Positions 43,566 to 52,489 of a stretch of DNA of 64,000 nucleotides are shown in pieces. This DNA comes from Pseudomonadota bacterium. GTDB lineage: Bacteria > Pseudomonadota > Gammaproteobacteria > Pseudomonadales > Moraxellaceae. The notes below the pieces were generated by a model. The model saw only the letters and a program-made list of their open reading frames with translations, did not search any database and had not been told where the DNA came from. The position numbers and the translations under genes are program-made. How positions within the stretch are numbered: position 1 is the stretch's first letter; every line of letters begins with the position of its first letter. The DNA lies in NCBI GenBank assembly GCA_021851865.1, contig JAJZBU010000005.1, forward strand, positions 35,579 to 99,578. Direction: 5' to 3'.

Positions 43566-44056
43566 GGCGCTGCCGGCGGCGTGCGTACCTTGTTCAGGGA
43601 CTGCACCGCGAACAGCACTTGCTCGGCGTGACCTTCGGCCTTGACCTTGCGCCATTCCTGGCGCAGGATGCCCTCGCGATCGATGAGGAAGGTGCTGCGT
43701 TCGATGCCGCGGGTTTCGCGCCCATACATCATCTTGGTCTTGATGACGTCAAAAATATGGCAGAGCTCGCCGTCCGGGTCACTGATCAGCGGGAAGTTGA
43801 TGTTGAACTTCTCGACGAAGCGCTCGTGCGAACTTAGGCTGTCGCGCGAAACACCGATGACGGTGCAGCGTTCGGCGCGCAGTTCGGCGAGATGGTCGCG
43901 AAACTCCTGTGCCTCGATGGAGCAGCCCGGCGTATCGTCCTTGGGGTAGAAATAGAGCACCACGATATAGCCTTTGAGCGCCGACATACGGACCACCCGA
44001 TTGCCATGCGCAGGTAACTCGAAATCGGGCACCTGGCTTCCTACAGTCGCAATCAT
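43538..44056 (-). CDS. bcp: Thioredoxin-dependent peroxiredoxin (Bcp/PrxQ)
   Basis: A 172-residue thiol peroxidase. The peroxidatic Cys is in PKDDTPGCSIEAQEFRDH (near residue 47). The resolving Cys five residues later, usual in E. coli-type Bcp (GCxxxxC), is replaced by Gln/Ala, so a one-Cys or alternative-resolving mechanism is likely; Cys residues occur again in AERCTVIGVSRD and ELCHIF. The C-terminal tail (VRTPPAAPQPPSASMP) is encoded in DNA overlapping galU. It is 27 bp downstream of gcvR. Confidence 0.95.
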   Translation of the reverse strand: MIATVGSQVPDFELPAHGNRVVRMSALKGYIVVLYFYPKDDTPGCSIEAQEFRDHLAELRAERCTVIGVSRDSLSSHERFVEKFNINFPLISDPDGELCHIFDVIKTKMMYGRETRGIERSTFLIDREGILRQEWRKVKAEGHAEQVLFAVQSLNKVRTPPAAPQPPSASMP

Positions 44057-44083
44057 CCCGATTCCTCCTTAAAAGCTGCAGTG

Positions 44084-44614
44084 TTAGGCCTTGAATGGCT
44101 CGATGATGGCGTCCAAGTTGCGGTCATCACAGAAAATCATGAAAGATTCGCGCAAGCTGGCGAGATGGATGCGCCCCGGAATGTTGACCGCCATGCTCAG
44201 GGCGAACATCATCGAACCGGTGTGGGGGGCAGAGTAAGTGTTGGTCTCCATCGCCTCAATGTTGATGCCCTGGCTGGCAAAGAAGTTAGCGATCTCGTGC
44301 ACGATGCCGGGATTGTCCAGGGCCACGACATTGACATGATAGGGCATCGACTCTTTTTGCAGGGGCTTGGGCTGGGTGCGCTTGCTCATCAGGTTGAGCC
44401 CGAGCTTTTTGCCGATGCCGGGTAGTTGGGCTTCGAGCTTGGCGACGGCGTCCCAGGTGCCGCTGACCATCATGACCAGGGTGAATTCGAGACCCATGAC
44501 CACCATGCGGCTATCTGCGATATTGCAGCGTGCGTCGGATGCGATTTTCGCAAGCTCATCGACGATGCCGGTACGATCCTCTCCCAATGCCGCTATGACC
44601 AGATAGTGTTCCAT
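44084..44614 (-). CDS. gcvR: Glycine cleavage system transcriptional repressor GcvR
   Basis: A 176-residue protein with two ACT domains: HYLVIAALGEDRTGIVDELA (residues 3-22) and NVVALDNPGIVHEIANFFAS (about 95-115). GcvR senses glycine and acts by binding GcvA. I use ATG 44614; the longer frame adds residues not found in the family. It is followed by bcp, the gcvR-bcp order known, as I recall, from Pseudomonas. No gcvA is nearby. Confidence 0.9.
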   Translation of the reverse strand: MEHYLVIAALGEDRTGIVDELAKIASDARCNIADSRMVVMGLEFTLVMMVSGTWDAVAKLEAQLPGIGKKLGLNLMSKRTQPKPLQKESMPYHVNVVALDNPGIVHEIANFFASQGINIEAMETNTYSAPHTGSMMFALSMAVNIPGRIHLASLRESFMIFCDDRNLDAIIEPFKA

Positions 44615-44667
44615 GTGCCACTCGATCTCACAAATGACGGCAGTGTAGCATCGAGCGACGCACTGCA

Positions 44668-45339
44668 CTAGTCATAGCGGGTGACGTCTGGCCGTCCGGC
44701 GTCGATAAATCCCTGATGGCGCAGGCGGCAGGCGTCGCACTGGCCGCAGGCGCGCCCCTGCTCATCGGCCTGATAGCAGGAGACCGTGCGCGCGAAGTCG
44801 ACGCCGAGTTTTTCGCCCAGGGCGACGATCTCGGCCTTGCTCAGGTCCTGCAGGGGGGCGAGGATGGCGATAGGTTGTCCCTCGACGCCGGCGCGCGTCG
44901 CCAGGGCGGCGAGCTGACGAAATGCCGCGATGAAGGCGGGGCGACAGTCGGGATAGCCGGAGTAGTCGATGGCATTGACGCCGATGACGATGGACTGCGC
45001 CGCCAGGACTTCGGCATAACCGAGGGCCATCGCCAGGAAGATGGTGTTGCGCGCCGGTACATAGGTGACCGGGATGCCGTTGCCGGGAGCGTGTGGAATG
45101 GCGATGTTCGCATCGGTCAAGGCCGATCCGGCGAATTGATGCGGATCGATGCTGATGACGCGATGGCTGGCGGCGCCCAAGGCGGTCGAGATGGCGGCGG
45201 CGGCGGCCAGTTCAGAGCGGTGTCGCTGGCCGTAGTCGAAGGCCAGGGTATGGCAGGTCATGCCCTGAGCGCGCGCCCAGGCGAGGCAAGTCGTGGAGTC
45301 CATGCCTCCAGAGAGGAGAATGACGGCGCTCGTGCTCAT
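44668..45339 (-). CDS. queC: 7-cyano-7-deazaguanine synthase
   Basis: A 223-residue ATP-dependent enzyme converting 7-carboxy-7-deazaguanine to preQ0. The PP-loop is [33 protein letters not shown] follows; the zinc Cys cluster is [20 protein letters not shown] at the C-terminus. It begins 3 bp after queE. QueD and QueF are not in the window. Confidence 0.97.
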   Translation of the reverse strand: MSTSAVILLSGGMDSTTCLAWARAQGMTCHTLAFDYGQRHRSELAAAAAISTALGAASHRVISIDPHQFAGSALTDANIAIPHAPGNGIPVTYVPARNTIFLAMALGYAEVLAAQSIVIGVNAIDYSGYPDCRPAFIAAFRQLAALATRAGVEGQPIAILAPLQDLSKAEIVALGEKLGVDFARTVSCYQADEQGRACGQCDACRLRHQGFIDAGRPDVTRYD

Positions 45340-45342
45340 GGT

Positions 45343-45993
45343 CTAGTGTCCTGGCTCATCGTTCCAAAGAAGCTTGTGCAGCTGCATTTGCATGCGCACC
45401 GGCAGGCGGCTGGCGAGGATCCACTCCGCCAGCTGGCGGGCGTCGAGCTCGGCGTGCACGGGCGAGAAGAGCACGTCATCGACGCGGCGGCAGAGGTCAT
45501 GCTCGCGCGTCATCGCTACACTCCAGGCAAAGTCACGCTGCGAGGCGATGACGAACTTGACCTGATCGTGACGCCGCAGATCGGTGATGTTGTCGAGAAG
45601 ATTGCGTTCACACTCGCCGGAGTCGGGCGCTTTCAGATCCATCACCCGGCTGACGCGGGCGTCGACGGCGTGGATGGGGAGCGCGCCACTGGTCTCGAGG
45701 CTGACGCGGTAATCCGCGGCGCACAAAGCCTGCAGCAAGGTGTGCACGGCCGGCTGTGCCAGCGGCTCGCCGCCGGTGACACAGACCCAGGGTGTGCCAT
45801 GGCGAGCGACCTCAGCCAGGATCGCCGTGACGCTGAGCAGATCGCCGCCAGCGAAGGCGTAGGCTGTGTCGCACCAGCGGCAGCGCAGGGGACAGCCGGT
45901 CAGTCGGATAAAGACGGTCGGCCGGCCGCTGTCACGCGCCTCTCCCTGCAGGGAGTAGAAGATCTCGCGAATGCGCAGGCGCTCGTCGTTCAA
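45343..45993 (-). CDS. queE: 7-carboxy-7-deazaguanine synthase
   Basis: A 216-residue radical-SAM enzyme. The iron-sulfur Cys motif is CPLRCRWCDTAY near residue 34, preceded by IFYSLQGEARDSGRPTVFIR; WVCVTGGEPLAQPAV is the SAM-binding GGE motif. It rearranges carboxytetrahydropterin to the deazaguanine scaffold, feeding QueC. It overlaps the cpoB stop by 4 bp, so it is expressed with the Tol-Pal locus, the usual gammaproteobacterial arrangement. Confidence 0.97.
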   Translation of the reverse strand: MNDERLRIREIFYSLQGEARDSGRPTVFIRLTGCPLRCRWCDTAYAFAGGDLLSVTAILAEVARHGTPWVCVTGGEPLAQPAVHTLLQALCAADYRVSLETSGALPIHAVDARVSRVMDLKAPDSGECERNLLDNITDLRRHDQVKFVIASQRDFAWSVAMTREHDLCRRVDDVLFSPVHAELDARQLAEWILASRLPVRMQMQLHKLLWNDEPGH

Positions 45994-46925
45994 GGAGCGT
46001 ACTCACCGATATGATCGAGAGCCTGCGCGATCGGATGCAGCGTCGCCTGGGTGTCCGGACTCAGGCTGGCCTGGGTATGCTTTTTCTTCTTGCCGGGGGG
46101 ATGCTTTTTCAGCCAGGACGTGGCGAGCTGTACTTCCGGGCTCTGCGGATAGTCTTTGAGCAGGCGGCGCATATCGATGCGCGCCGCGCCTTCTTCGCCT
46201 TTTTGATCGTGCAGGACGGCCAGTTGGTAGAGCGCCGCCGAGGCTTTGCTGTGCTGCGGGTATTGCTTGAGCACGTTCTGGAAATATTGACGGGCCTTGT
46301 CCAAGTCAGGCTGCGTCGCTTTCATGTAGAAAACGCCGAGCCAGTACTGGGCGTGCGGCATGAAGGCGCTCTGCGGATACTGCTGGATGAAGGCGAGCAT
46401 ACGCGGAATGGCCTGGTCCGGGCCTTTCTGGCGGGAGAGTTCCCAGGCGGCGAGATAGGCGTTCTTCTCGGCATCGACGCTGCTGGTGGGCGTCGCGGTG
46501 ACCGCAGGCGCCGCCGGATTGTTCGTCGGCGTCGCGGCGGGCGTGTTCGCCGCTGCGCCATTCGCCGGCAGCAGCTGACCGATGCGCCCATCCATGGCCG
46601 AGAGGCGCTGATCGGTGTTCATGTACTGGGTTTTGACCTGCTGACGCAACTCATCGATGAGGTGCTGCTGATCCTCGAGCTGTCCGCGCAACAGGCGCAA
46701 CTGTTCCTGCAGGGACTGCAGCTTCTGCCAGGTGATCTCTTCGTGGTCCGAGCTGGCTGGTGTCGCCGCGGTCGCCGGCGGCGTCTGCGGGGCGGCGGCG
46801 GTGTCGGTTGCGGCCGGCAGAACTGCGGCTGGGGCGAGGTCTTCGACCTGGACGTCATCCGCGCGGGCGATAGCGACGATAGACAGCAAGGTCAGCGCAG
46901 CAAGGAGGCGGTTGGGTCGGTTCAT
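45990..46925 (-). CDS. cpoB: Cell division coordinator CpoB (YbgF)
   Basis: A 311-residue periplasmic protein with a signal peptide (MNRPNRLLAALTLLSIVAIARA). About 60-120 is a coiled coil (WQKLQSLQEQLRLLRGQLED, LIDELRQQVKTQYMNTDQRL) for trimerisation. A Pro/Ala/Thr linker follows, then TPR repeats at 155-280 (YPQSAFMPHAQYWLGVFYMK). It links PBP1B activity with Tol-driven constriction. The C-terminus is lysine-rich (HPPGKKKKHTQ) and longer than usual. pal lies upstream with a hairpin between them. Confidence 0.95.
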   Translation of the reverse strand: MNRPNRLLAALTLLSIVAIARADDVQVEDLAPAAVLPAATDTAAAPQTPPATAATPASSDHEEITWQKLQSLQEQLRLLRGQLEDQQHLIDELRQQVKTQYMNTDQRLSAMDGRIGQLLPANGAAANTPAATPTNNPAAPAVTATPTSSVDAEKNAYLAAWELSRQKGPDQAIPRMLAFIQQYPQSAFMPHAQYWLGVFYMKATQPDLDKARQYFQNVLKQYPQHSKASAALYQLAVLHDQKGEEGAARIDMRRLLKDYPQSPEVQLATSWLKKHPPGKKKKHTQASLSPDTQATLHPIAQALDHIGEYAP

Positions 46926-47054
46926 GCGGGCTCATCTCGGACGGGAAACGAGACGCCATTCTAACGCGAATAGAGGACTTATGCACATCAGGTCGCGGCA
47001 TGCCGCATGGCTTCGAGAGGAAATAGAATGTCGCGGATGGAGAGGAAAAGCGCA

Positions 47055-47086
47055 GCGACACCCAGTCCAGACGGGCTGGGTGTCGC
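47055..47086 (-). terminator. Strong hairpin after pal
   Basis: GCGACACCCAG (47055-47065) and CTGGGTGTCGC (47076-47086) form an 11-bp perfect stem with a 10-base loop, 13 bp past the pal stop. The following T-tract on the minus strand is poor (CGCTTTTCC), so it is more likely an attenuator or mRNA-protecting structure between pal and cpoB than a full terminator. Confidence 0.7.
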
Positions 47087-47098
47087 GGCCTCACAGGC

Positions 47099-47671
47099 TT
47101 ACGGCTGGCCGGCGAGGTAGTTCAGATCGGCGCGGCGATTCTTGGCCCAGGCTTCTTCGGTATGGGCGGGATCGACCGGCTTTTCCTTGCCATAGCTGAC
47201 CGTCTTCAGCTGGTCGGCCTTGACGCCTTCGCTCTCGAGGAAGGAGGCGACAGCCTTGGCACGACGCTCACCGAGGGCGAGGTTGTATTCAGCCGTACCG
47301 CGCTCGTCGCAGTTGCCTTCGACACGCACCTTGGCATCGCCATGCGCGGCCAGATACTTGGCGTGCGCCTTCAGCGTGTTCAGGTCGGCGCCCTGCAACT
47401 CCGAAGAGTCGAAAGCGAAATGCACGGTACGCACGGCCAGGGTCGCTTCCAGGGCACGCTTGGCGGCGTCGGCGTCAGCCTGCGCCTTGAGCGCTGCCGA
47501 GTTGTCCACAGCAGCAGCCTGCGGAGCCGGAGCTGGAGCTGGAGCTGGAGCGGGGGCCTGCTGCGGAGCCGGAGCGGGAGCGGGCGCCGGTTGGGGCTTG
47601 TGCGAGGCGCAGCCGGCGAGGGCCATACCGGCGGCGATGGCGACGATCAACGAGGTTTTCTTCAAGGACAT
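47099..47671 (-). CDS. pal: Peptidoglycan-associated lipoprotein Pal
   Basis: A 190-residue outer-membrane lipoprotein. Lipobox MALAGC with Cys21; a linker of alternating Ala-Pro (about 26-50); a short helical stretch; and an OmpA-like peptidoglycan-binding domain with HFAFDSSELQG and RVEGNCDERGTAEYNLALGE, which includes the diaminopimelate-binding Asp/Arg. I use ATG 47671; the longer frame precedes the signal. It connects the outer membrane to peptidoglycan and binds TolB. The Ala-Pro linker is longer than in E. coli Pal. Confidence 0.97.
   Translation of the reverse strand: MSLKKTSLIVAIAAGMALAGCASHKPQPAPAPAPAPQQAPAPAPAPAPAPQAAAVDNSAALKAQADADAAKRALEATLAVRTVHFAFDSSELQGADLNTLKAHAKYLAAHGDAKVRVEGNCDERGTAEYNLALGERRAKAVASFLESEGVKADQLKTVSYGKEKPVDPAHTEEAWAKNRRADLNYLAGQP
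47521..47592. repeat. GGAGCX short tandem repeat encoding the Ala-Pro linker of Pal
   Basis: On the plus strand the hexamer GGAGCT/GGAGCG recurs many times (for example three exact GGAGCT copies in a row near 47528-47545), corresponding to Ala-Pro dipeptides on the minus strand. Such runs can change length by slippage without shifting the frame. Confidence 0.7.
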
Positions 47672-47694
47672 GATGTTTTCCTTCTCTGGATGAC

Positions 47695-49017
47695 TCAGTG
47701 CAAAAATGGTGACCAAGCGGGCTCGCCGGCTTCACCTTGCTGCTCAGGCAGCAATACCTTCACCCGCCCATCGGGTGAAATCAGGGCCAACATCCCCTGA
47801 TTCTGATGCAGGGTCGCATAGACCAGCATATTGCCATTGGGAGCGAAGCTGGGCGAGCGATCCAGTCGTGACTGTGACAGAATGCTCATCTCGCCACTCC
47901 CCAGATCCTGAATGGCGATCTGGAAGGTCTGGCCCTTCTCGCGATGGACCACCGCCATTTTGCTCCCATCGGGGCTGATTACACAACTAGCATTGTAGTT
48001 GCCATCAAAACTGATGCGCTGGGTATCGCCGCCCTGTCGACTGACCTTATAGATCTGCGGAAAACCACCGCGGTCAGAGGTGAAAGCGAGGTGTTGACCA
48101 TCGGGATACCAGCACGGTTCGGTGTTGATCGATGCGTCGTGCGTCAGCTGCGTGTAGTGTCCGCTGGCGAGATCCAGCAACCAGATCTCGGGGTTGCCAG
48201 AGCGCGACAAGGCCAGGGCCAGGGTCTTGCCATCCGGCGACCAGGACGGGGCACCGTTGATGCCATCGAAGGCGGCGACGCGCTGCCGCGCCCGCGTGCG
48301 CAGATCCTGGATATAGACGACGGAGCGTCCGCTTTCGAAGGAGACGTAGGCAATTTTTTCGGCGTCGGGCGACCAACTCGGCGAGATGATCGAGGCGTCC
48401 GAGGCGAGGATGGTCTGGGCGCGGTGACCATCGCTGTCGGCGATACGCAGGGCATAGTGCAGGCCACTGGCGTCGGCGTGCCGCTCGACGTAGGCGATGC
48501 GGGTGGCGAAAGCGCCGCGCACGCCGGTGATCTTCTGATAGATGTGGTCGGCGATCTGGTGGGCGGCGTCACGCCACTGACTGGCATTGAGGGTCAGGGT
48601 CTCACCGAGGATGCGCTTCTTGCTGTGGATACTGAGCAATTCATAGTGCATTTCATAGAGGCCGAGGGCGTCCTCTGTGGTATTGCCAACGACCAGATAA
48701 TCGCTGCCGACATGTGTCCAGTCGTGATAGAAGACCTCATTGCTCGACACCGGATGGGAGGGAAAGTTGAGCGCGTCGACGGTTTTGAAGACACCGCTGT
48801 ACTTGAGGTCGTTGTTGATGATGTAGCCGGGATTGTCGTCGAGATTGGGGCCGCCGAAAGGAACGACGGCGATCGGGGTCGCCGTGTCTGAGCCGCCGAC
48901 GATATCGAGCGTGAAATCCGCTCGAACGAAAGGCGCGCTGCTGATGAGCAGCAAACCACAGAAAAGCCCACGCAAACCCATGAGTCGCCTCGATCTTTCA
49001 CTGCGCTGCATTATCAT
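47695..49017 (-). CDS. tolB: Tol-Pal system beta-propeller protein TolB
   Basis: A 440-residue periplasmic protein. A signal peptide precedes ADFTLDIVGGSD; the N-terminal domain (25-165) binds TolA, and the C-terminal six-bladed propeller shows repeats ISPSWSPDAEKIAYVSFESG, GAPSWSPDGKTLALALSRSG and EPCWYPDGQHLAFTSDRGG. The start is taken at 49017; Met3 and Met13 are alternatives. It is separated from tolA by 77 AT-rich bases that contain a TATGAT box and may hold a promoter. Confidence 0.97.
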   Translation of the reverse strand: MIMQRSERSRRLMGLRGLFCGLLLISSAPFVRADFTLDIVGGSDTATPIAVVPFGGPNLDDNPGYIINNDLKYSGVFKTVDALNFPSHPVSSNEVFYHDWTHVGSDYLVVGNTTEDALGLYEMHYELLSIHSKKRILGETLTLNASQWRDAAHQIADHIYQKITGVRGAFATRIAYVERHADASGLHYALRIADSDGHRAQTILASDASIISPSWSPDAEKIAYVSFESGRSVVYIQDLRTRARQRVAAFDGINGAPSWSPDGKTLALALSRSGNPEIWLLDLASGHYTQLTHDASINTEPCWYPDGQHLAFTSDRGGFPQIYKVSRQGGDTQRISFDGNYNASCVISPDGSKMAVVHREKGQTFQIAIQDLGSGEMSILSQSRLDRSPSFAPNGNMLVYATLHQNQGMLALISPDGRVKVLLPEQQGEAGEPAWSPFLH

Positions 49018-49094
49018 GTAATTTCGCCAAGAGTCCAGCAGAGACCTTCACTTGTTATCATAAAAAATTTTTCATTATTCATAATGACGCTGGT

Positions 49095-49922
49095 TCACGG
49101 GCTGTCGTCGGGGGTAAAGCGCAATTTGAAGCTGCGGAAGTAGCGCTCAAAGAGCACCGGATCGCGGGGAACGGGCAGGCGATCGATGCTACCGAGGGCC
49201 GATTGCACCGACAGACTCAGGCAGGCATTGGGCTGCAGGGGGAGCGATGAGACGATGCTGCCATCGGGCAAGAGTTGCAGGCGCAAAACGATGACCATGT
49301 CAGGGTGGGCACACAGCGGTTCCTGCCAGTGGGCATGGATGAGGGCGATGATGCGTTGTTGATAACGCTGTACCAGAGCCTGGTTCTCGTCGGCCTGTTT
49401 TTGCGCGGCGATCTGCGCCGCCTGAGCGCGCTCGAGGGCGTCCTGCGCCGCTTTTTGCGCCTGCTGATCGATGCTGGCGGCTTCTTGGTCGATCTCTTTC
49501 AGCTCCTGCGCCGCCTGGCGCCGGTCGATGGCAACGCCGGCGCGCACTTTCGGATGCATGACGACGCGGTCTTTGCTCTTGTGCCCGAGTACCGGTGCGC
49601 TGGCGTAGTCGGCGGGGTGCGGGCTCGCCGCCGTACTCTCGCGCACCCGTCCGGTAGCGCCGTGAATGGGCGCTGGCGGCGTCACAACAGTGGGGATCGG
49701 GTGCGGGGCAGGAGCGGGCGTTGGCGCTGGCGCGATCGGTGGCAAGGCCGACATGGGGCGCGTCGGGGATGCCAGATGCGCCAGCATGACGCTATGAAAA
49801 CTGCGGCTGGTGCTGATGTCGACAGGCTTCACCCGGGGGCTGACGAGCAGAAGCAGGACGACGGCGACATGCACCGCCAGGGCATAAAGGGGAAAGCGCA
49901 GTTCCCGGGTTTGCCAGTTCAT
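49095..49922 (-). CDS. tolA: Cell envelope integrity protein TolA
   Basis: A 275-residue inner-membrane protein, shorter than the 421 residues of E. coli TolA. One membrane helix (about 12-28, YALAVHVAVVLLLLV), a Pro-rich stretch (60-95), a helical region with Ala/Gln/Glu repeats (about 130-185: KAAQDALERAQAAQIAAQKQ), and a C-terminal domain with two Cys (LCAHPDMVIV, PNACLSLSV). It spans the periplasm to reach TolB/Pal. It overlaps tolR by 4 bp. Confidence 0.93.
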   Translation of the reverse strand: MNWQTRELRFPLYALAVHVAVVLLLLVSPRVKPVDISTSRSFHSVMLAHLASPTRPMSALPPIAPAPTPAPAPHPIPTVVTPPAPIHGATGRVRESTAASPHPADYASAPVLGHKSKDRVVMHPKVRAGVAIDRRQAAQELKEIDQEAASIDQQAQKAAQDALERAQAAQIAAQKQADENQALVQRYQQRIIALIHAHWQEPLCAHPDMVIVLRLQLLPDGSIVSSLPLQPNACLSLSVQSALGSIDRLPVPRDPVLFERYFRSFKLRFTPDDSP

Positions 49923-50362
49923 GGCTGCGACGGGGCCTCGATGCTGGTGAGCAGGCCGACGTCACGGATGCCGGCGTTTTGCAGCGCCGACATCAGCTCT
50001 ACGACACGGCCATAGCGGATGTGGCGATCACCATTGATCAGCACCTGGGTGTCCTTATCGCGTTGCTGCAGCATGCCGTGCACCACCTGACTGAGCGCGG
50101 CGGCGCTGACCGGCTGTTCTTGCGAGTCGGCACCGCGCACCCACAAGGAGCCGTCGGCCTTGAGGGTGATGACGATGGGCGCCTGGCTTTTGACCGCGAG
50201 AGGGTCGGCGGCGGCGGTGGGCAAGTCCACTTTCAGGCCCTGGGTGAGCATGGGCGCGGTGACCATGAAGATGACCAGCAGGACGAGCATGACGTCGATG
50301 TAGGGCACGATGTTCATCTCGGCCATGGGGCGTTGCCGCTCGCGACGAAAGCCCGGTTCCAT
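49919..50362 (-). CDS. tolR: Tol-Pal system protein TolR
   Basis: A 147-residue ExbD/TolR-family protein. The membrane helix has MNIVPYIDVMLVLLVIFMV with the proton-binding Asp present, in contrast to the ExbD-like protein at 1270-1779. The periplasmic domain includes GLKVDLPTAAADP and the C-terminal LMSALQNAGIRDVGLLT. It acts with TolQ as the stator that energises TolA. Start and stop abut tolQ and tolA. Confidence 0.97.
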   Translation of the reverse strand: MEPGFRRERQRPMAEMNIVPYIDVMLVLLVIFMVTAPMLTQGLKVDLPTAAADPLAVKSQAPIVITLKADGSLWVRGADSQEQPVSAAALSQVVHGMLQQRDKDTQVLINGDRHIRYGRVVELMSALQNAGIRDVGLLTSIEAPSQP

Positions 50363-51048
50363 CAGCGATGCCCCGCGTGCACCTGACGGTGCAGGATGCC
50401 GGAAAACTCATCGGCGAAAGTTTCATAGCGGGTGAGCAGGCGTGTGCCACTGGCATTGAAGCGATTGTAGGCGAGTACGGCGGGGATGGCGGCGAACAAG
50501 CCGACGGCGGTGGTGATCAGCGCCTCGGCGATGCCGGGAGCGACCGTGGCGAGCGTCGCCTGATGCATCTGGGCGAGACCGATGAAGGCATTCATGATAC
50601 CCCAGACGGTGCCGAACAGGCCGACATAGGTGCTGGTCGAGCCGACGCTGGCGAGGAAGGGCAGATGCGCCTCGATGCGTTCCTGTTCGCGCATCAGGGT
50701 GACGCGCAGGCTGCGCTGCACGCCCTGCATCACCGCGTCGGGATCGAGCTGTTCGCGCAGACGGGTGTATTCCTTGAATCCTTCACGAAAAAGATTCTCC
50801 TCGGCCGCGTCCAGGTCAGGGCTGCGTTGCAGCTTGTTGTAGAGCTGGCCGAGATGCCCTCCCGACCAGAACTCGTTCTCAAAGGCCGCCGACTTGCGTT
50901 CCGAACGGCGCAGAAAGCTGATGCGACTGAAGATGATGGTCCAACTCGCCAAAGAGGTAGCGAGCAGCAGGATGATCACCCCCTGGACGACGGCCGAGGC
51001 GTGCAACATGAGTTGAAGGATGTCGGTGGAGGACTGCGTGTTCATCAT
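50362..51048 (-). CDS. tolQ: Tol-Pal system proton channel protein TolQ
   Basis: A 228-residue membrane protein with three helices: about 17-38 (SAVVQGVIILLLATSLASW), 132-155 (VGSTSTYVGLFGTVWGIMNAF) and 165-190 (GIAEALITTAVGLFAAIPAV). These are the TolQ motifs, including the channel Thr residues. It starts 5 bp after ybgC. It is a paralogue of the protein at 1792-2439. Confidence 0.97.
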   Translation of the reverse strand: MMNTQSSTDILQLMLHASAVVQGVIILLLATSLASWTIIFSRISFLRRSERKSAAFENEFWSGGHLGQLYNKLQRSPDLDAAEENLFREGFKEYTRLREQLDPDAVMQGVQRSLRVTLMREQERIEAHLPFLASVGSTSTYVGLFGTVWGIMNAFIGLAQMHQATLATVAPGIAEALITTAVGLFAAIPAVLAYNRFNASGTRLLTRYETFADEFSGILHRQVHAGHR

Positions 51049-51053
51049 GGTGG

Positions 51054-51467
51054 TCAGGACTCATTCAGCAGAGAGGTCAAAGATGCGTGGACGTCGGCAG
51101 GGAGGGCCTGTGGACGCAGGTCGCTGTGACGCAGGCACGCGACATCGATCGTGGCGGCGCACAGGAGCTCATCACCACGCCGGACTTCCTGATGAAACAG
51201 CAGGGAAGCTCGGCGTAGCTGGACGAGGCGCGCGCTCACCATCAGGGCATCATCCAGACGCGCAGGACGATGATAGCGCACTTCCGCGCGACGTACGACA
51301 AATTGCACATCGGTCAGGGTGTTGAGGGCGTGCTCGTGGCCGAGCGCGCGCAGGGTCTCGGTGCGCGCGCGCTCCATGAACTTGAGGTAGTTGACGTAGT
51401 AGACGATGCCGCCTGCGTCGGTGTCCTCGATGTAGACCCGCACCGGCCAGGAGGTGGTCGCGCTCAT
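51054..51467 (-). CDS. ybgC: YbgC-type acyl-CoA thioesterase of the Tol-Pal cluster
   Basis: A 137-residue hotdog-fold thioesterase. The active Asp and family motif are in [20 protein letters not shown] (residues 12-31), followed by [12 protein letters not shown]. It hydrolyses short or medium acyl-CoA or acyl-ACP and associates with phospholipid synthesis at the inner membrane. It overlaps ruvB by 4 bp and leads into tolQ; this order is conserved in gammaproteobacteria. Confidence 0.96.
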   Translation of the reverse strand: MSATTSWPVRVYIEDTDAGGIVYYVNYLKFMERARTETLRALGHEHALNTLTDVQFVVRRAEVRYHRPARLDDALMVSARLVQLRRASLLFHQEVRRGDELLCAATIDVACLRHSDLRPQALPADVHASLTSLLNES

Positions 51468-52489
51468 GCCTGTCCCTCCGCGAGCGCGGCGGGCAAGGGC
51501 AGTCCGAGGGCGAGGCAGGCGGCCGGCGTCGCGATACGGCCGCGCGCTGTGCGCGCGATCAAGCCTTGTTGCAAGAGATAAGGCTCGACCATGTCTTCGA
51601 GCGTGCCGCTGTCTTCGGACAGCGCCGCCGCCAGGGACTCGAGTCCGGTCGGACCGCCGGCCAGTGTCGTCAGCAGGAGGTGTAGGTAACGGCGATCCAT
51701 GGCGTCGAGGCCGCGCGCATCGACTTGCAGGAGGTCGAGGGCGGCGGCGGCGAGGTCGGCATCGATATGGCCATCGCCGCGCACTTCGGCGTAGTCGCGC
51801 ACGCGGCGCAGCAAGCGATTGGCGATACGCGGCGTGCCGCGCGCGCGCCGCGCAATCTCGACGCAGCCGGCGGGAGCGCAGTCGATGCCACTGAGCTGGG
51901 CTGAACGTTGGACGATGTAGGTGAGATCCTCGACGCCATAAAATTCCAGACGCTGGGTGATGCCAAAACGATCGCGCAGCGGCGCGGTGAGCAGGCCGGC
52001 ACGGGTGGTGGCACCGACCAGGGTGAAGGGCGGCAGATCGAGTTTGATGGAACGGGCGCTGGGGCCGTCGCCGATGACGATGTCGAGTTGATAGTCCTCC
52101 ATCGCCGGGTAGAGGATTTCCTCGATGGCCGGCGAGAGGCGATGGATCTCATCGATGAACAGAACGTCATGCGCTTCGAGGTTGGTCAACAAGGCGGCGA
52201 GGTCGCCGGGTTTTTCCAGGACGGGCCCGGAAGTGGAGCGCAGCTGACTGCCCATCTCATGAGCGATGATATGCGCCAGCGTTGTCTTGCCAAGACCTGG
52301 GGGGCCGAAGATCAGCGTATGGTCGAGGGCTTCTTGGCGCGCCTTGGCGGCCTGAATGAAGATGGTCATCTGCTCGCGCACCCGCGCCTGTCCGACGTAA
52401 TCGGCCAGACGGATAGGGCGGATGGCGCGGTCGATATGCTCTTCCCGTCCTTGGGCGGTGGCGGCGACGAGGCGGTCGGATTCGATCAT
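51464..52489 (-). CDS. ruvB: Holliday junction branch-migration ATPase RuvB
   Basis: A 341-residue AAA+ motor. Walker A is [19 protein letters not shown], Walker [14 protein letters not shown], and sensor 1 [20 protein letters not shown]. The N-terminal [12 protein letters not shown] is typical; the C-terminal winged helix binds DNA. It overlaps ruvA and ybgC by 4 bp each. Confidence 0.98.
   Translation of the reverse strand: MIESDRLVAATAQGREEHIDRAIRPIRLADYVGQARVREQMTIFIQAAKARQEALDHTLIFGPPGLGKTTLAHIIAHEMGSQLRSTSGPVLEKPGDLAALLTNLEAHDVLFIDEIHRLSPAIEEILYPAMEDYQLDIVIGDGPSARSIKLDLPPFTLVGATTRAGLLTAPLRDRFGITQRLEFYGVEDLTYIVQRSAQLSGIDCAPAGCVEIARRARGTPRIANRLLRRVRDYAEVRGDGHIDADLAAAALDLLQVDARGLDAMDRRYLHLLLTTLAGGPTGLESLAAALSEDSGTLEDMVEPYLLQQGLIARTARGRIATPAACLALGLPLPAALAEGQA

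Noticed and set aside
44716..46014. Plus-strand open frame of 432 codons opposite queC-queE
   Set aside because: Antisense to two well-identified queuosine genes; Asp/Gly/Arg-rich composition typical of a shadow frame.
47521..47592. CRISPR-like array
   Set aside because: The short GGAGCX units are coding repeats for the Ala-Pro linker of Pal; there are no spacers.
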